From NCBI GenBank assembly GCA_905479615.1, contig CAJQNH010000123.1:1-13667 (forward strand): DNA of 13,667 nt, written 5' to 3'. The notes beneath the pieces are model-generated. The model was given only the letters and a program-made list of their open reading frames with translations. It ran no database searches and was not told where the DNA came from. Made by a program: the position numbers and the translations under genes. Within the stretch, counting starts at the first letter, position 1. The number at the start of each line of letters is the position of its first letter. Source of the DNA: an uncultured Eudoraea sp. (GTDB taxonomy: Bacteria > Bacteroidota > Bacteroidia > Flavobacteriales > Flavobacteriaceae). Shown here in pieces: positions 12,998 to 13,667 of this stretch.

Positions 12998-13667
12998 TTA
13001 TTTCTTAATAATTTTATAAGAAGTAATGCTATTTTTAGCTTCCAATCTCACTAAATAGATACCTTGTTCATAATGAGATATATCAACTACCATTCGGGAT
13101 TCTGTTTGGACAAATGAATTGAGTTCTTGCCCTAGAACTGAATAAATTATTGCCTTTGCCCCAACTAAATTTGTAGGCAGCTGGATAGTTAATTTATCTT
13201 CAACAGGATTTGGAAAAAATAAGGCAACCTCATTATTATCCAAATCAGATACCGATAAGCTGGTTTCTTGATAAACTCTTACATAATCTATTTCCATTGC
13301 ACTTTGTGTAAAAGCTTGATCAATACCTGGCTGTATAGCTATATTTAGTAAAATATATTGTTCAGTGTCAAAAGGCCATGTGTCTGAATTTTTTGTGGTT
13401 GGATTATAGGTATAATGTTCTACACCATCAACTCTAAAAACCATTTTTTCTTCAGACCAATCCAAGGTATATACATGAAACGCACTTGAGGCAGTTGGAA
13501 TAGTTTGACCTCCAAGATTAATTGTACCACCATAACTTGAAGGAGTATGCATGGCACTTTGTACATAATTTTGGTTACTACCCCAATGCTCCATAATATC
13601 AATTTCACCACAAGCTGGCCAATTTGTAGTTCCAAATCCTTGATTATCCCAATAACCTCCATCCTCA
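12998..13667 (-). CDS. GH16 beta-glucanase (laminarinase-like) C-terminus with T9SS type A sorting domain; 5' end outside the window
   Basis: The reading frame is open to the window edge and gives 222 residues (first full codon at 13666). It starts inside the catalytic domain: EDGGYWDNQGFGTTNWP then CGEIDIMEHWG. The GH16 signature ExDxxE is intact, with the nucleophile Glu encoded at 13606-13604, Asp at 13600-13598 and the acid/base Glu at 13591-13589. The jelly-roll continues to EIDYVRVYQE. A C-terminal domain of about 85 residues, FFPNPVEDKLTIQL ... YEQGIYLVRLEAKNSITSYK, is the type A sorting domain that directs secretion by the type IX system. The enzyme should be exported or surface-attached and cleave beta-1,3(-1,4)-glucan such as laminarin. 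Its stop is 154 bases from site 10, a longer gap than in most cassettes, so it may be either the flanking chromosomal gene or an upstream cassette. Confidence 0.9.
   Translation of the reverse strand, partial: EDGGYWDNQGFGTTNWPACGEIDIMEHWGSNQNYVQSAMHTPSSYGGTINLGGQTIPTASSAFHVYTLDWSEEKMVFRVDGVEHYTYNPTTKNSDTWPFDTEQYILLNIAIQPGIDQAFTQSAMEIDYVRVYQETSLSVSDLDNNEVALFFPNPVEDKLTIQLPTNLVGAKAIIYSVLGQELNSFVQTESRMVVDISHYEQGIYLVRLEAKNSITSYKIIKK

Noticed and set aside
13420..13662. 80-codon minus-strand frame inside the GH16 gene
   Set aside because: The GH16 signature and T9SS domain are in a different frame over the same bases.

Overview
The window reads as chromosomal DNA from a marine Flavobacteriaceae-type Bacteroidota. 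The evidence is the A+T-rich composition, Bacteroidota-style lipoproteins, a GH16 laminarinase-like enzyme ending in a type IX secretion (T9SS) sorting domain, and the absence of Shine-Dalgarno-like leaders. Every gene I can support lies on the minus strand, so transcription runs from high to low coordinates.

The layout is unusual. Eleven to thirteen functionally unrelated genes or gene remnants are strung head to tail. Between almost every pair sits a member of one family of imperfect inverted-repeat sites. I read these as attC-like recombination sites of an integron cassette array. On the minus strand each site starts just after a stop codon with an arm ending in AAC and an inner arm such as GTGTAT, and ends with an inner arm such as ATACAC and GTTRRRY-like DNA (GTTAGCA, GTTAGAT, GTTGGCA, GTTAAGT). 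The next start codon follows, usually within 17 to 93 bases. Nine sites are clear or fairly clear (about 60 to 192 bp), and two or three more are candidates. Four carry a G+C-rich hairpin of about 36 nt. No integron integrase is visible, so the window is either the interior of an array or a cluster of attC sites lacking an integrase.

Region by region, from the upstream (right) end: a GH16/T9SS C-terminus (12998-13667, cut by the window edge); a SAM methyltransferase; a secreted two-repeat protein; an NTF2-like lipoprotein; an SDR oxidoreductase; an unknown multi-pass membrane protein; a frameshifted remnant (about 7515-7759); a tandem alpha/beta-hydrolase lipoprotein of foreign composition; an OYE-family flavin oxidoreductase followed by a second remnant (about 4081-4202); a PliI-like lysozyme-inhibitor lipoprotein; a VIT1/CCC1-family transporter; a 620-base gene-poor stretch with a half-site; a large unknown membrane protein; and the N-terminus of a TPR/adenylate-cyclase-type protein (1-176).

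The genes do not form a pathway. They look like independent accessory traits: small-molecule redox and detoxification, envelope and surface proteins, metal transport, lysozyme defence and polysaccharide hydrolysis. The points most worth following are the attC-like sites with several hairpins, the two decayed cassette genes whose stops lie 5 to 7 bases from a site, and the hydrolase in which a foreign G+C-richer body carries a host-like A+T-rich lipoprotein signal.
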